Assembly: GCA_014281115.1 (NCBI GenBank)
Contig: JACONQ010000001.1
Span: 186,001 to 250,000 of the forward strand
Length of the DNA: 64,000 nucleotides
Reading direction: 5' to 3'
Source of the DNA: Laburnicola sp. R22_1
Taxonomy: Eukaryota; Ascomycota; Dothideomycetes; Pleosporales; Didymosphaeriaceae
The position numbers and the translations under genes were made by a program. The notes beneath the pieces were generated by a model. The model made no database searches and was not told the origin of the DNA. It worked only from the letters and a program-made list of their open reading frames with translations. This document shows positions 33,947-44,999 of this stretch, one piece after another; positions within the stretch are counted from its first letter, which is position 1, and the number at the start of each line of letters is the position of its first letter.

Positions 33947-34672
33947 ATGGCCCTTAAGAAGACGCTTGCTATATAGTAGGCAGAGTTAGCTTGTAACTAA
34001 TTCGCTAGTGCTAATTTGTGCATTTGTTACGTTAAACTTATTTATAAGGGGGATCTACTCTACACATACCACTTTCTAGATACTAAACTCGTCCTATTAA
34101 TCTAAATTAATAGTGTTTAGCTATTTAGATATGGTAATTGCTTAATTTAAAATAAACACTACCTTATAGTAATACATGCCTATATTAGGCACTATTATGC
34201 TACTAACTAAGATAATACAGTGCCCTATTAACTTTAACACTAAGCTTAATAGTCTTGTGGCTGCTTAGGCTCTTCTTTATAGTGGTAATTCTAATAAGAA
34301 TAAGAAACGCGTCCGCAAGGCTGCTAAGAGGCTTGTGAACCATATTAAGTGGGTATAGTCGTCCTTATGGCGCTTTCTATTAACTAATTACTTCTTAGCT
34401 TATTTAAGCCCTACGCATAGAATTTCTATGTCTATAATAGTAGCAATATTTATTAATTAACCTATTACTTTACTAAGAAGCGCGCTTATACTAATATAGA
34501 GCGTAAGACTAAGTAATATTACTATAAGAAGGCTATTAACTGCGCAACCTATAAGGGTGGGACCCTAAAGCGAGACAAGGTCTATAATTCTGTCTTTTAT
34601 CCTATTATATTATATACTAACATGGTTATAGAACAAATATAGACTAACGCGTTATTAGGAGTTTTGGAGTAA
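33947..34672 (+). other. Possible extra antisense ORF remnant inside the gypsy element
   Basis: Between pol and the 3' LTR a plus-strand frame begins at ATG 33947 (MALKKTLAI) and remains readable with RIP-type TAG/TAA codons. Near 34490-34670 it continues (AYTNIER-K, KGGTLKRDKVYNSVF) apparently in a shifted frame. No family is recognised. It could be a captured or antisense gene of the element, or chance. Confidence 0.3.
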
Positions 34673-35199
34673 TAGTAAGAGTCCTACTTATAGCCATAGT
34701 TACGGATAGTGCCTTTCTAGCTTCTTAGTAGTGCTTTTGGCCCCTTTAGGGGCCTTAGGCCAATGTGTGTATGTGAGGGGGACCTCTAGGGCCATTGTGC
34801 CTTAGTGTTTTTGAGAGTAACAGCTCCCTATAATATAGAAGTCTATTAGGACTTAAATAGCGCCTTCTGGCGGGCGGCGACGCCCTAAAATATCTTAAAC
34901 CCAGAATCTTAAAATATTCTCTTTTTTTAGCTCTAAGTAAAGTGTAATGTGCTTTTATAGTCCTTTATAGTCCTTTTTAACTAACCTCTAGAGATACTAT
35001 AATCTTTTTAAGTTAATATTGCCTTTGCGATATCTTATACTATTAAATATCTCTGCAATTGTAGTAAAAAACCCTCTATAGAGAAAAATAGGTAAAGGTA
35101 GCAAGTGTACTTCCTATAGTAATTCTCTAACTATATAGTTAATCTAAGTCTAATCTCTTGTCTATAGAAAAAAGAAATTAAAATTCCCTATTAAAATTC

Positions 35200-38100
35200 T
35201 CTAAGAAGGTTCTTTTATCCCCCTTCTGTAGTTGTTTAACCCGAACAAGAGCCTCTTTGCTAGCGTTCTAGAATATTCTTCTTTTTTTAGAATTTTTTAA
35301 TAGTGTTAGCACTTAGATTAGTGCCTAGTCCCTATAAGTTTTCTTCTTCTAAGTAACCTTCCTATTTAATAAGGTATTCCTAGATTCTAACTAATAACTA
35401 CCTACTCTCTAGCACCTTCTCTATATAATATATATTATTGCTAAACGTGCGTAGAGTGTCTATATTTAGATCTGCTTAAGACTTAATAGCTCCCCTTTAT
35501 TTATATGGCTCTAACAATAATATATAGAAGACTAGGTGTATGTTTAATTCTGGAAAGTTAACTCTATAGGCTTCTTTCCCCCATAGGGTACTTAACTATG
35601 CCTAGTCTAATAAACTTCTAATTAAGCTTGCGCTTAGGTTGTGCGGAGTTTAGATGTCTAGTAGATATAAATACTTAATCCGCTAGTTTAAGACTAAGAT
35701 ACTTTCTCTTCTTATTAGCGTACTTTTTCTAGTATATATTCGCTACTACAATCTTTATTTTGTATTAAGCCTACAGTGCAATAACTTTTGCCGCGATTAA
35801 TGTGCTTAATAGCGATTCTCTATCGCTAAGTAGTATTCTGGGCTATTCTAGTATATAAGAATCTGCTCTATAGTATGTGTAAAAAGGAGTTACTCTAGTT
35901 ATTACGTTTACGCTATTATTATACGCAAATTCTGCGATTAGTAACTACTTTGCCTAGTTATTCTATTCTAGGCAGCAAAAGCACTAAAGATACTACTTAA
36001 GTGTCTAATTCTGCCTTTTAGTTTGCCCGTCCGTTTGCGAGTAATAGGCTAATAATAACACCCTTATAGTGTTAAGGTAATAATAAAAAGAGTCCTAATA
36101 GCGAGAGTTTATTATTAGACTTCTATTTAATACAATTGTCTTAGGAGTGCTATATAACCTAATAATATCCTAAATCTAGGCTTCTGCCAAGTCCTTTGTG
36201 TTCTAATCTGTCCTAGTAGGTATATAATAAGCTATCTTTATTAGGCAGTCTACTATTACTAGAATAGCATTATAGACTTAGCTAAGTGTTTGGCTAGGGG
36301 GTAAGTCCATAATAAAATCTAAGGTAAGGTCCTTCTAAGGGCTATTTGGCATGGGCAAAGGATTTAAAAGACTATATAGTTAGTATTAAGGTGTAATAGA
36401 TATTCTGTACTTTAAATAGTCTTAATAGTAGTTCTTAACTTTACGTCGCATTTCTTTCTATTAGAAATGCCTCCTTAACTTCTCTAACATCTTCTTTGCT
36501 CTAAAATGCCTAGCTATAGGGCTATTATAGTATGTCTAGAGAGCCTTCGCCTTCTCTACACTTATTGTAAGCACTTTAATTCTATTCTGCTCTATTACGC
36601 CTTTTTCTAGCGACTCCTCGCCTAACTATTAGGACTAAGGTTCTTCTGGAGCCTTAACTTTATCTTTAATCTTTAAGTCGGATTTAGAGCTAACCTCTAT
36701 TAATAATATTAGCTCTTTCGCAATTGCTCTTCTAGGTTCGCGCCTTCTTAGCCGCCTTTGTTTCTAGGGTGCCGCTTGTTAGGATCTTGTAATCGCACTA
36801 ATTAATCGGGTAGTTAGTTTATTAAAAGTATCCCTACTTAACAATATTTCTAAAGGCTCTATATAAGCCCTATTTTCTTTCTCTACTAGGTATTACGCCT
36901 CGCTTATATAGTTAGGGCGTCTTAATAGTCTATTTACTAGGTTTTCCTTCCCTGGCTAGTAGATAATAATAAAATTATACTCTGTTAGCCTCTTATATAT
37001 CCTAACCTACTAGTAGTTTAATTTCTTCGTGTCTATAAACTATCGTAAGTTATTGTAATCTGTAAGGAAAATAAATAGAATACTTAATAGGTAGTATTGC
37101 TAATATTTAACACTTCTATTAATAGCTAGCAATTTCTTATTATGTGTATTATATTAAAGTTGTGTGCTGTTTAGCTTTTGTAAAAAGAAACTAATCGATT
37201 GCTATTATAGGGTTCTGTTAGATTTGGGCACGTTCTAGCTTAGTATGCTAGATATTGCGCCACCTAAGACATTTACTTTAAGTCTTATCTCTCTATTAGA
37301 CTTAAAGTGCACTAATATAGGCACCACTATAAATGCGGTCTTTAACTCTTTAAAAGCTGCTCTTACCTACGCATCTAGATAAAAGAATTAGCTTTCCTTC
37401 CTTCTTTAAGCTTGTCCGCCCCAGACAGCACTAGACTCCTTCTAAGTAAGTTTAGTGAGGGGTAGAGCCACTCTTAAAAACCCTATAATAAACATCTAGT
37501 AATAATTTATAAAACTAATAAATACCCTAATACCGCGCACTATCTTAGGGAGTGGCCACTCTATAATTATTTTTACATAGTCTTCGTGCACCCTAACTCT
37601 CTTTTAGCTAATAATATAGCCTAGGTACTCTGTCTCTTCCTAATAAAACTCACACTTACTAAGTTTAATATATAGTTTGGCCTTATATAGCCTTGGGAGG
37701 ACTTTTTTATATATTATTTATGTTTCTCTTCTATATTAGAGAAGATAATTATATTGTCCAAATAGACAATACACATTATATTAATTAGTCCTACTAGAAC
37801 TTTATTAATATGCTCTTAGAATTGTGCTAGAGCATTAATTAAACTAAATAGTATTATTAAGTACTTAAAGTATCTGTACTTTGTACGAAAAGCTATCTTC
37901 TATTTATTACCTTCCTTAATTCTTATCCTATAATATACCGCTTAGATATTAAGTTTAGTAAAGAACTTTGCTTTTGCTAATCTTTCTAAGGACTTAGCAA
38001 TTAAGGGTAATATATAACAATTCTTAATAGTAATCTTATTAAGGCTGCAATAATCTACGCATAGCCTTAATATACTATTCTTCTTCTTCGCGAATAGAAT

Positions 38101-40142
38101 TAGTGCTCTAGCTAGTAATCTTAAATATTATATCTAGCCTCTTCGTAAGTAATCTGCAATATACTTGCGCAAGACACTTAGCTTACTCTTAGATAAGTTA
38201 TAGAGGGACTAATAGGGTAGTTATTCTCTAGAGAGAAGATTAATACTTAGGTTAGTTGCGAAGTGTTCTACAAGCACCTCTAATTAATTACTATTCGCTA
38301 TATTAGCGAACTCTTAGTATACCTATAGTATTATACCCTCTACTAAGGTTGTAGATATTCTATTGCCTATATAGCTAATGTAACACGCGTATAATTCCGC
38401 AGTTAAGTCTAACATTGTTAAACTAAACTGTTTCGCGTCTTTAAGGGCCACTGTGGCATAGTTGGGCGCATTCTGCCCTAACTTTCCTTAGAATAACAAT
38501 CGACCTATGCAAAAGTTAAGTTTTGGATTATATATAGCAATCCACAGTAATCCTAAGTATATCTCGTACTTTCTTAGGTCTGCTACTATGAACGGGACCT
38601 AGTAGGTCTCTCTATAATCTCTAGTATCTACTAGATGCACTTTGGCAACTATAGATCTATATATAGTAATATTTGCATTATTTGTCGCCTCTACTATAAA
38701 GTCTAGTAAAGGCGTTACTATTAGATTTTTCTTCTTCGCAAAGTGAGCAGAGATTATATTAAGTTTAGTGCCACTATTAACTAGTGCCTTAACTAAGCCT
38801 AAGTCCCCTACTATAGCCTATACTGTTATCGCAGTTGGCCTCTTTAGGTAAAGTACGTTATAGAGCTTTCTAAGCTACTTATTCTCCTTATACTTAATAA
38901 TTGCGGCTAATAGGATAGAGTCTAATTTTACTAGCCCTTACCTTTTCTCGCAGACTCTAATACGTCCTTAGGATGGAAAGGTAGGTCTAAATTTCTCTCC
39001 TTACAATTAGGGGAGACGTGGTCTTTTTTGCCACAGTTCTAGCAAGTGACTTTTAGATTATCTTTATCCTTTTTCTTCTATATTAAGGTAGACTATTTAT
39101 AGTCCTTACGCTCCTTTTTACTACGTTTGGCCGGCCTAGCTAACTTAGCGAGGGGCGTTATTAACTTAGGCCTCTTTAATAAGTCCTTAGACTTGCCTTT
39201 ACTCTTAGCAGATTACTTTTTCTCTTAGTAAAGGCGATTGGCAATCTTTTCTACCTCTATAAGAGTTTTCCTCTAAGAAGGTAGGTAATGCAAAACTTCT
39301 CTATATAGCTTATTATCTATAGAAGCTATAAATTCAGCTACTCCATAATGCTTATTCTACTCCTTAATTTTATTCTATAAAGAGAGAAGGTGGTTAATTA
39401 AGTCTATTAGAGACTGGCCTACCCTTTGGCTGCAGTTCTTTATCGCCTTAAACGCCGTTTGCTAGCGTTCTAATAGAGTGCCCAGAATATTAAGTATTTG
39501 TTTTATTAATATCTACTAGGTAGGAGCCTATTTAGAATCTGTCTATTATTATTAATTAGAATACAACTCGAATTAACTTTAAAGGTCCTTAGATAGATAC
39601 TATCTACTAAAGGTAACCTTACAATCTTCTATAATAAAGTAAGAAGGTGCTTACAAAAAATAAAACTCGTAATCCCGCTTCTATTAGTTATAATCGCAAT
39701 GATTCTTGCGGTTATAGACGTGTGGTAGGGGTAGTCACAGCAAGATACTTTGTTTAGCGGCTACTAGGGACGATAAGGCCATAGTAGCTACGCGCAGGGT
39801 ACTAGTAAGCTTATTAAGAGCTGCTACGTCGCCAGCTTTATATTATTATTAAATATCCTTAATATATTATATTTCCTATTGTTCCTATTTCTTGTGCGCC
39901 TAGTCCCGTAGTTCTACAAGATAAGCCGCCCTTCTATTAGCTTCTATCGTATTCAGCTCCTCCTAAGGAGCTTGTAAACTCTTAGGACTATTATTAATTT
40001 CTTATTAGGTAGTCTCCCTAAGTTCTTCCACTCGTTCTCCTACCTACCTAATAGTACTAGCTTGCTACTAAGTGTTCCTAGATAGGCTGCCTGGCTCCTG
40101 GCTCGCAGAAGCAAGGCGTCCACTAGGTCCACGTGTTGTCAT
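35200..40142 (-). pseudogene. Ty3/gypsy gag-pol remnant
   Basis: Gag starts at ATG 40142 (MTTRGPSGRLASASQEPG). A CCHC knuckle is readable at about 39052-39010 (C-stop-NCGKKDHVSPNC, the stop replacing a W codon). Reverse transcriptase is recognised near 37800-37735 by GLINIMCIVYLDNIIIFS; the YLDD catalytic motif reads YLDN, a G-to-A change. RNase H and integrase should follow down to about 35200, but their limits were not fixed. RIP-type stops are dense. Such polyproteins copy and integrate the element; this one cannot. Confidence 0.8.
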
Positions 40143-40188
40143 TATAGCGGCAAGAATCCTACCACTGCCTATAAGAGAGTAATTCAAA

Positions 40189-40377
40189 TATAAGGGCGCT
40201 ACTAGGACGCCTAATAGTTAATAAGGCAAAATAGGATAATATTAGGAGGTAAGTAGTGATAAGACGAATCGCTACCCACTCTTATCCAAAGTAAGGGGGT
40301 TTTTATCTAAACCTCTGCTAGGCCCAAAGGAGACATAAGTCCCTATTCGGCCACCTAAGCGATAAGGAGGCCTTATA
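40189..40377 (-). repeat. 5' LTR of the Ty3/gypsy element
   Basis: 189 bp, followed on its right by the ATAAT target duplication. Gag begins 47 bp downstream in the minus direction. Confidence 0.92.
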
Positions 40378-40470
40378 ATAATAAAATAAATTGTATAACT
40401 AATAATAACTTATATAATCTATCTTTACTCTTACTAATTTGTAGTTAAGAGTTAGTTAACTACTAATTAG

Positions 40471-40756
40471 TATTAAATAGACTCTATAGCTAGCTATATA
40501 GACATTAATATCTAATACTCTATATTAGTAAGTATAGAGAGTGTATAGAATAATTATATAAGGAAAAGAAATAATAAAATAAAATAACTTAGTATTAATT
40601 ACTCGTCTCTAGAAAGAGTTTAAATAAAAAGAAGAAGATCCTATAATGCACAGGCTATGGCGCATAGGCATTATAAAATCTCTATATAATACTATTATGC
40701 GACAATATTAAAATCTTAACCTCGTTAGGTGCCCTTGCCTATATAGTGTATAGATA
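40471..40756 (-). repeat. 5' LTR of the copia-type element
   Basis: 286 bp, ending TAGATA where the 24 kb copy has TAGACA; followed by the GTTAT target duplication (40757-40761). Confidence 0.85.
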
Positions 40757-40894
40757 GTTATAATACTTTTTATATATAAAAGTCTATAGTATGAATTGTA
40801 ATAAGAAAATATTTTTAATTATTATACTAAGGTAATAGAGTTAAAAGCCCTTAGTAAAATAGTTAATTAGTAAGTACTAATTATAATAGTATGT

Positions 40895-40990
40895 GCTATT
40901 AAATTAACTACCTAGAAGTAGAGTAATAAAGGCTTTTATTTTAAATAATATAATAAAAAAGTAAAGCTTTTACTTAGTAATTAAAAAGAG
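40895..40990 (+). repeat. Short island repeat R (copy 3)
   Basis: ATTAAATTAACTACCTAGA, AAGGCTTTTATTTTAAATA and a TTACTTAGTAATTAAAAAGAG tail match the other R copies. Confidence 0.7.
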
Positions 40991-41149
40991 TACTAGGAAG
41001 AAAAACTTTATAGACCTTTTAGTATATAATACAACGCTATAAAGAAAAGCTATAGGTATGCTAAAAATATATTAAAAAAATGTAAAGCTTAAAAAGAGTA
41101 TAAAAAAGTAATTATACAAAAAGCGAATAATAGTATTTTAATATTAGAA

Positions 41150-41720
41150 AGAGAAATATTATAGACCTTTTAGTATATAGTATAACACTATAAGGGAAAG
41201 CTATAGATATGCTAAAAACGCATTAAAAAGGTAAACTAGCTTAGAGACAAATAGATTAGGCTAAGGACTATTTATTAGCACGTCCAAATTAGTCCCTCTT
41301 ACTAGAGGTAGTAAATTATAAGATATACTAGGTACTAAAGTAATAATATAATACGCAGTTACCTACGCACATATAATATAAAATCTATAACTAGATATAG
41401 ATTAAGTGTTTATCTATCTACTATATAATATATTTAATAGTTGCGCAAGACCTTAAGGTCTACGCTATATCTATTTCTTATCCTAAAGATACTATTACTA
41501 TTACTACTAGACGTGTAGTATTACGCCCCTACTTAAAAGACGCAAATAACAACGCAGCTAGGTATAATAGCCAAACGCCGCTTAATATTAAAAACTATAT
41601 AGTTTATACTAAAGACCTATATAGTAAGTAAATAGCTACAAAAAATTAGATTGCTATGTTAAGTAGAATATAGATATTAGTGAGTAGGAGCCTAGGATTA
41701 AAGGCGGGATAAGCCTCGTA
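41150..41720 (+). repeat. Island repeat S
   Basis: Begins GAGAAATATTATAGACC and extends through the GGACTATTTATTAG and CAAGACCTTAAGGTC blocks; an inverted copy is at 23290-23840. Partial copies of its first 50 bp occur near 41000, 41965 and, undamaged, at 52496. Confidence 0.6.
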
Positions 41721-42046
41721 ATAGTATTTTAATATATTATAGTAGATATAGCTTTTACTATTTATAATACTAAATTAAAAATTCTTTTAATATATTTTAT
41801 ATATAGTGTTAGCTACTTTACCTTTTCTAATACGTTTTTAGCACACCTATAGCTTTTTCTTATAGCGTTATATACGCTTTTCTATGTATATAATAATAGG
41901 AGAGATATCTGCTATTATTGTAATATTTTATTAGAAACTTCTTAGTCGCAAAAGAAAAACCATAGTATTATACTCTATACCAAAATGTCTGCGATGTTTC
42001 TCTTTCTAATATATATAGTGTTAATTAATCTATTTAAAAATAGAAT

Positions 42047-42125
42047 ATTAAAGACTTTTATCTTAAATAATATAATAAGAAAAGTAGAGTTCTCTACTTA
42101 GTAATTAAAAAGAGTGTAAAAAAAT
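42047..42125 (+). repeat. Short island repeat R (copy 4, partial)
   Basis: Starts at AAGACTTTTATCTTAAATAA and continues to TTAGTAATTAAAAAGAG. The first part of the unit is missing. Confidence 0.6.
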
Positions 42126-42142
42126 AATTATAAAAAAGAAAA

Positions 42143-42433
42143 TGTGCGTACACCGTATAGGCAAGAGCACCTAAGAGGGTTAAGATTTTAATATTATTAT
42201 ATAATAGTATTATATAGAGATTATATAATGCCTATACGCCGTAGCCTATATGCTATATAATCTTCTTCTTTCTATTTGCACCCTTTTTAGAGATAAGTAA
42301 TTAATACTAAGTTAGTTCTATTATATTATTTTCTTTCCTTATATAATTATTCTATACACTCTCTACACTTACTAGTATATAGTATTAGATATTAATATCT
42401 ATACAGCTAGCTATAGAGTATCTATTTAATAGG
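42143..42433. repeat. Third, inverted copy of the copia-type LTR
   Basis: Reads TGTGCGTACACC to CTATTTAATA, the reverse complement of the 24055 and 40471 LTRs. The flanks (GTGCG-type and GGAAA-type) do not match each other or the other copies, so it is a fragment or solo LTR whose duplication is lost. Confidence 0.75.
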
Positions 42434-43484
42434 AAATATATTTTTATATTACTTTATATAATATTAATTAAGTTGGCTTACTAAACACCTTTTTTAATCT
42501 ATTTTTTAAGTTTAAGGTTAAAGTAGATTAAGATAGAAGATTATTATATACTATATATAGCATCTAATTCTAATTAAAGACTAACCTTAAATATCACCTA
42601 ATAATGCAACAATAGTTTAAACTTACTTACACTCTATTTATACCTTATAAGCTTCTAACCTATATAAGATTTACTTATACTATATATAGCACACCTAGCT
42701 TATTGCTACTACTATTATTAGTTATTCTTGCTTATACTACTACACGGTGTACTTGCTTAGATAAGCTAATATAGCTATAATAGCTAGGAGAATTTTGCAA
42801 ATTTATATAATACTCTTATTATACTAAAGATTATAAATAAATATATTATCCTCTACCTTTTACCTTCCTTTTTAGATTCTATTACTAATAAGGACTAATT
42901 TTATCTACTAGGGTAGAAATATAGTCTTTTTAGTTTTTATAAACTAGATAAGCTACTAACCTAGCTAGTATATAAGGATCGCCTTATAGATAGTTAGGTA
43001 TACTAGACTTCTATAGATAATTATCTTATAGAAAGAATAGAACTTTAGTGTTATTACCTTAGTAGTAGCGGCGCAAATCTTTAGCGTATACTTTTTAGCA
43101 ATAGTAGGTACTTTAGAAATAATATTAATACCTAAATAAATAGTAGGGTGTAGAGGTATGCGTAAAGAGATAGTAGAAGATTTATTAAGAATAACCTTAA
43201 TATAGTAATAAAGCAACAAATATATATTTAGTATATATTATTCTTATTCTACTTATAAGTATAGTAGTAGTATATACCTATTAATATATTAACTTATATT
43301 ATTTATAATAATTAGAATAGCAATTTATAACTTAGAATAGTAAAGAAGAAATAGCTTATAGTGTAGCTACACTAAAGTTATATCTTTCCTAAAGTTCTAA
43401 GTAGCCTCTTTATAAAAAATTTGCTTATAGAAGTAGCTTTACGCTAAGACCACTAAGCTCGCTTAGTAGTTTAAACGTGTATTT
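42434..43484. other. AT-rich RIP sequence, unassigned
   Basis: No readable protein or paired repeat was found. A short minus frame of 84 codons (42965-43219) is AT-driven and not credible. Confidence 0.5.
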
Positions 43485-43600
43485 TTGTAACTACCTTTTT
43501 ACACTTTTTTTAATTACTAAGTAGGGGACACTGCTTTTTTTATTATATTATTTAAGATAAAAGCCTTAGTTGTGCTATCTCTAGACAGTTAATTTAACGC
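43485..43600 (-). repeat. Short island repeat R (copy 5, inverted)
   Basis: Reverse complement of R, head-to-head with the tandem R units that follow. Confidence 0.7.
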
Positions 43601-43602
43601 TA

Positions 43603-43950
43603 TATTAATTAAATCTAGCTAGAAGTAAAATAATAAAGGCTTTTATTTTAAATAATATAATAATAAAAAGTAGAGTCTTTTACTTAGTAATTAAAAAGAG
43701 TATATATATTATTAAATTAACTACCTAGGTATAGAATAACAAAGACTTTCATCTTAAATAATATAATAAAAAAAGCAGAGCCTCCTACTTAGTAATTAAA
43801 AAGAGCGTAAAAAGATGTAATCACAAAAAAGAAAAAGAGTATATATATTATTAAATTAACTACCTAGAAGTAGAATAATAAAGGTTTTTATCTTAAATAA
43901 TATAATAAAGAAAGCAGAGCCCCTACTTAGTAATTAGAAAGAGCGTTTTT
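43603..43950 (+). repeat. Three tandem copies of island repeat R
   Basis: Units begin at about 43610, 43714 and 43848, each with TTAAATTAACTACCTAG-A, a TTTTATCTTAAATAATATAA block and CTTAGTAATTA-AAAGAG. They differ chiefly by transitions. Confidence 0.75.
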
Positions 43951-44151
43951 ATTTTCTATAAAGGTGAAGTTAACTATAAATAAAATAATAAATAAAAATA
44001 GAGAACGTTGTATAAGGCTAGGGGAGTTATACTAATTATTAGTGTCTCTAGAATTTTCTTGTGTAACAAATACTATAAGAAATTAAGTGTAGCGTGAGCT
44101 GGATGGATAAGGGACTAGTGCTTATTTGCCATCTAGAGTTCATATCTTTGC

Positions 44152-44532
44152 TTATAGGCACCCACGAACTGAACTCCATACTCTACGTCTGAACACTTGT
44201 TTAAGCCAGTCGTCTCTTAGTATATAACCATACATACGAACAGCGCGCGCTTTGTTTAAAGAGTCGCCACAGCCCTCCGCGCGCCAAACTTCCGTTTGTA
44301 AAGTTTGAGGAGTTTTCCAATATTTGGAAGTTTAAAAAATTGGAACGTACACGACTGTCTTTTTGAGAAGCCAGCTGTAAATGGCTCCGTGGAGTATTCT
44401 GCAAGTTTGGCTGAGGGCTAATTGGTCTTTGTGCGGGGTTATGGCATCATAGCCCCCAAAAAGATGAGCGCAAATAATGCCATGCAGCTCGTGTGATAGA
44501 GCTACTAAGTTTGTGCGGTTGTAATCTGGCAT
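44152..44532 (-). pseudogene. F-box-like protein fragment with one premature stop at the island edge
   Basis: From ATG 44532 the protein reads 66 residues with an F-box-like pattern (LVALSHELHGIICAHLFGG, then LALSQTCRILHGAIYSWL). A TAA follows at 44332-44334, after which the same frame is open for 59 further codons (including YGYILRDDWLKQVFRRRVW) to a second stop at 44152. A single CAA-to-TAA change would explain the first stop and would fit RIP leaking from the adjacent island. F-box proteins recruit substrates to SCF ubiquitin ligases; this copy is short and probably dead. The F-box assignment is tentative. Confidence 0.4.
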
Positions 44533-44999
44533 GAGTACGAGATGATAACTTTGTGGTATAGCATATTATCGTGCGCAGGATGAATATTATATATAAATTT
44601 GTCTACGGGTAGGATGCAAGCACCTTACTACTGTTGATTCATGCCAGCTGGATACCCCGTCAGTAGAGACATCATGGCAGTAAGCTATCGCTCGTCTTCA
44701 TGCAAGTTTAGGCGTGGATTTATTATTGCAGGGTGGCTCTACCATTCATTACAAGCAGGCATGCGATAAGACATTTTCTTGCAACCTCACTCAGGATAAG
44801 TCATAGACATGAGTTCCTATCACTGTATAAGCAGGTGACATCTGGAGTCAGCTTACGCCACGTGATATCCCCAAGAGGATACGCAAAAGCAATCGCGATG
44901 GTGCATGCAACAGACCAGTCTTTGTGCTATGAAAACGAACACCGACAACAAATATTCAAACACTAATTCATCGCTGGATATGACACTTCTTCCTTTCCA

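Larger units (their letters stand above)
33421..40377 (-). mobile_element. Complete Ty3/gypsy LTR retrotransposon, RIP-inactivated
   Basis: 6,957 bp. LTRs are 33421-33609 and 40189-40377, 189 bp each, beginning TATAA(G/A)(G/A) and ending CCTTATA (TGTAAGG/CCTTACA before RIP). The 5-bp flanks are ATAAT on both sides (33416-33420 and 40378-40382). Gag and pol read on the minus strand. It is inserted about 90 bp inside the 5' LTR of the copia-type element. Confidence 0.92.
24055..40756 (-). mobile_element. Ty1/copia-type LTR retrotransposon containing two later insertions
   Basis: Two 286-bp LTRs (24055-24340 and 40471-40756) start TATTAAATAG (TGTTAA before RIP) and end ACA or ATA. The flanking 5 bp are GTTAT on both sides (24050-24054 and 40757-40761), so this is one insertion. 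The pol fragments between them run on the minus strand. Subtracting the Fot/pogo element (29614-32058) and the Ty3/gypsy element (33421-40377) with their target duplications leaves about 7.3 kb. A purine-rich run lies just before the 3' LTR in the minus reading. Confidence 0.85.
19375..44090. other. AT-rich RIP island made of nested dead transposons
   Basis: Base composition changes abruptly near 19375 and returns near 44090. Inside, CA and TG dinucleotides are scarce and TA is in great excess, while CT/AG and some CG remain. Where transposase or polymerase frames can be followed, stops are almost all TAA/TAG at places where CAA, CAG, CGA or TGG is expected. Repeat copies differ by C-T and G-A transitions. 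These are the marks of repeat-induced point mutation. No intact gene was found; the subelements are listed separately. Confidence 0.95.
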
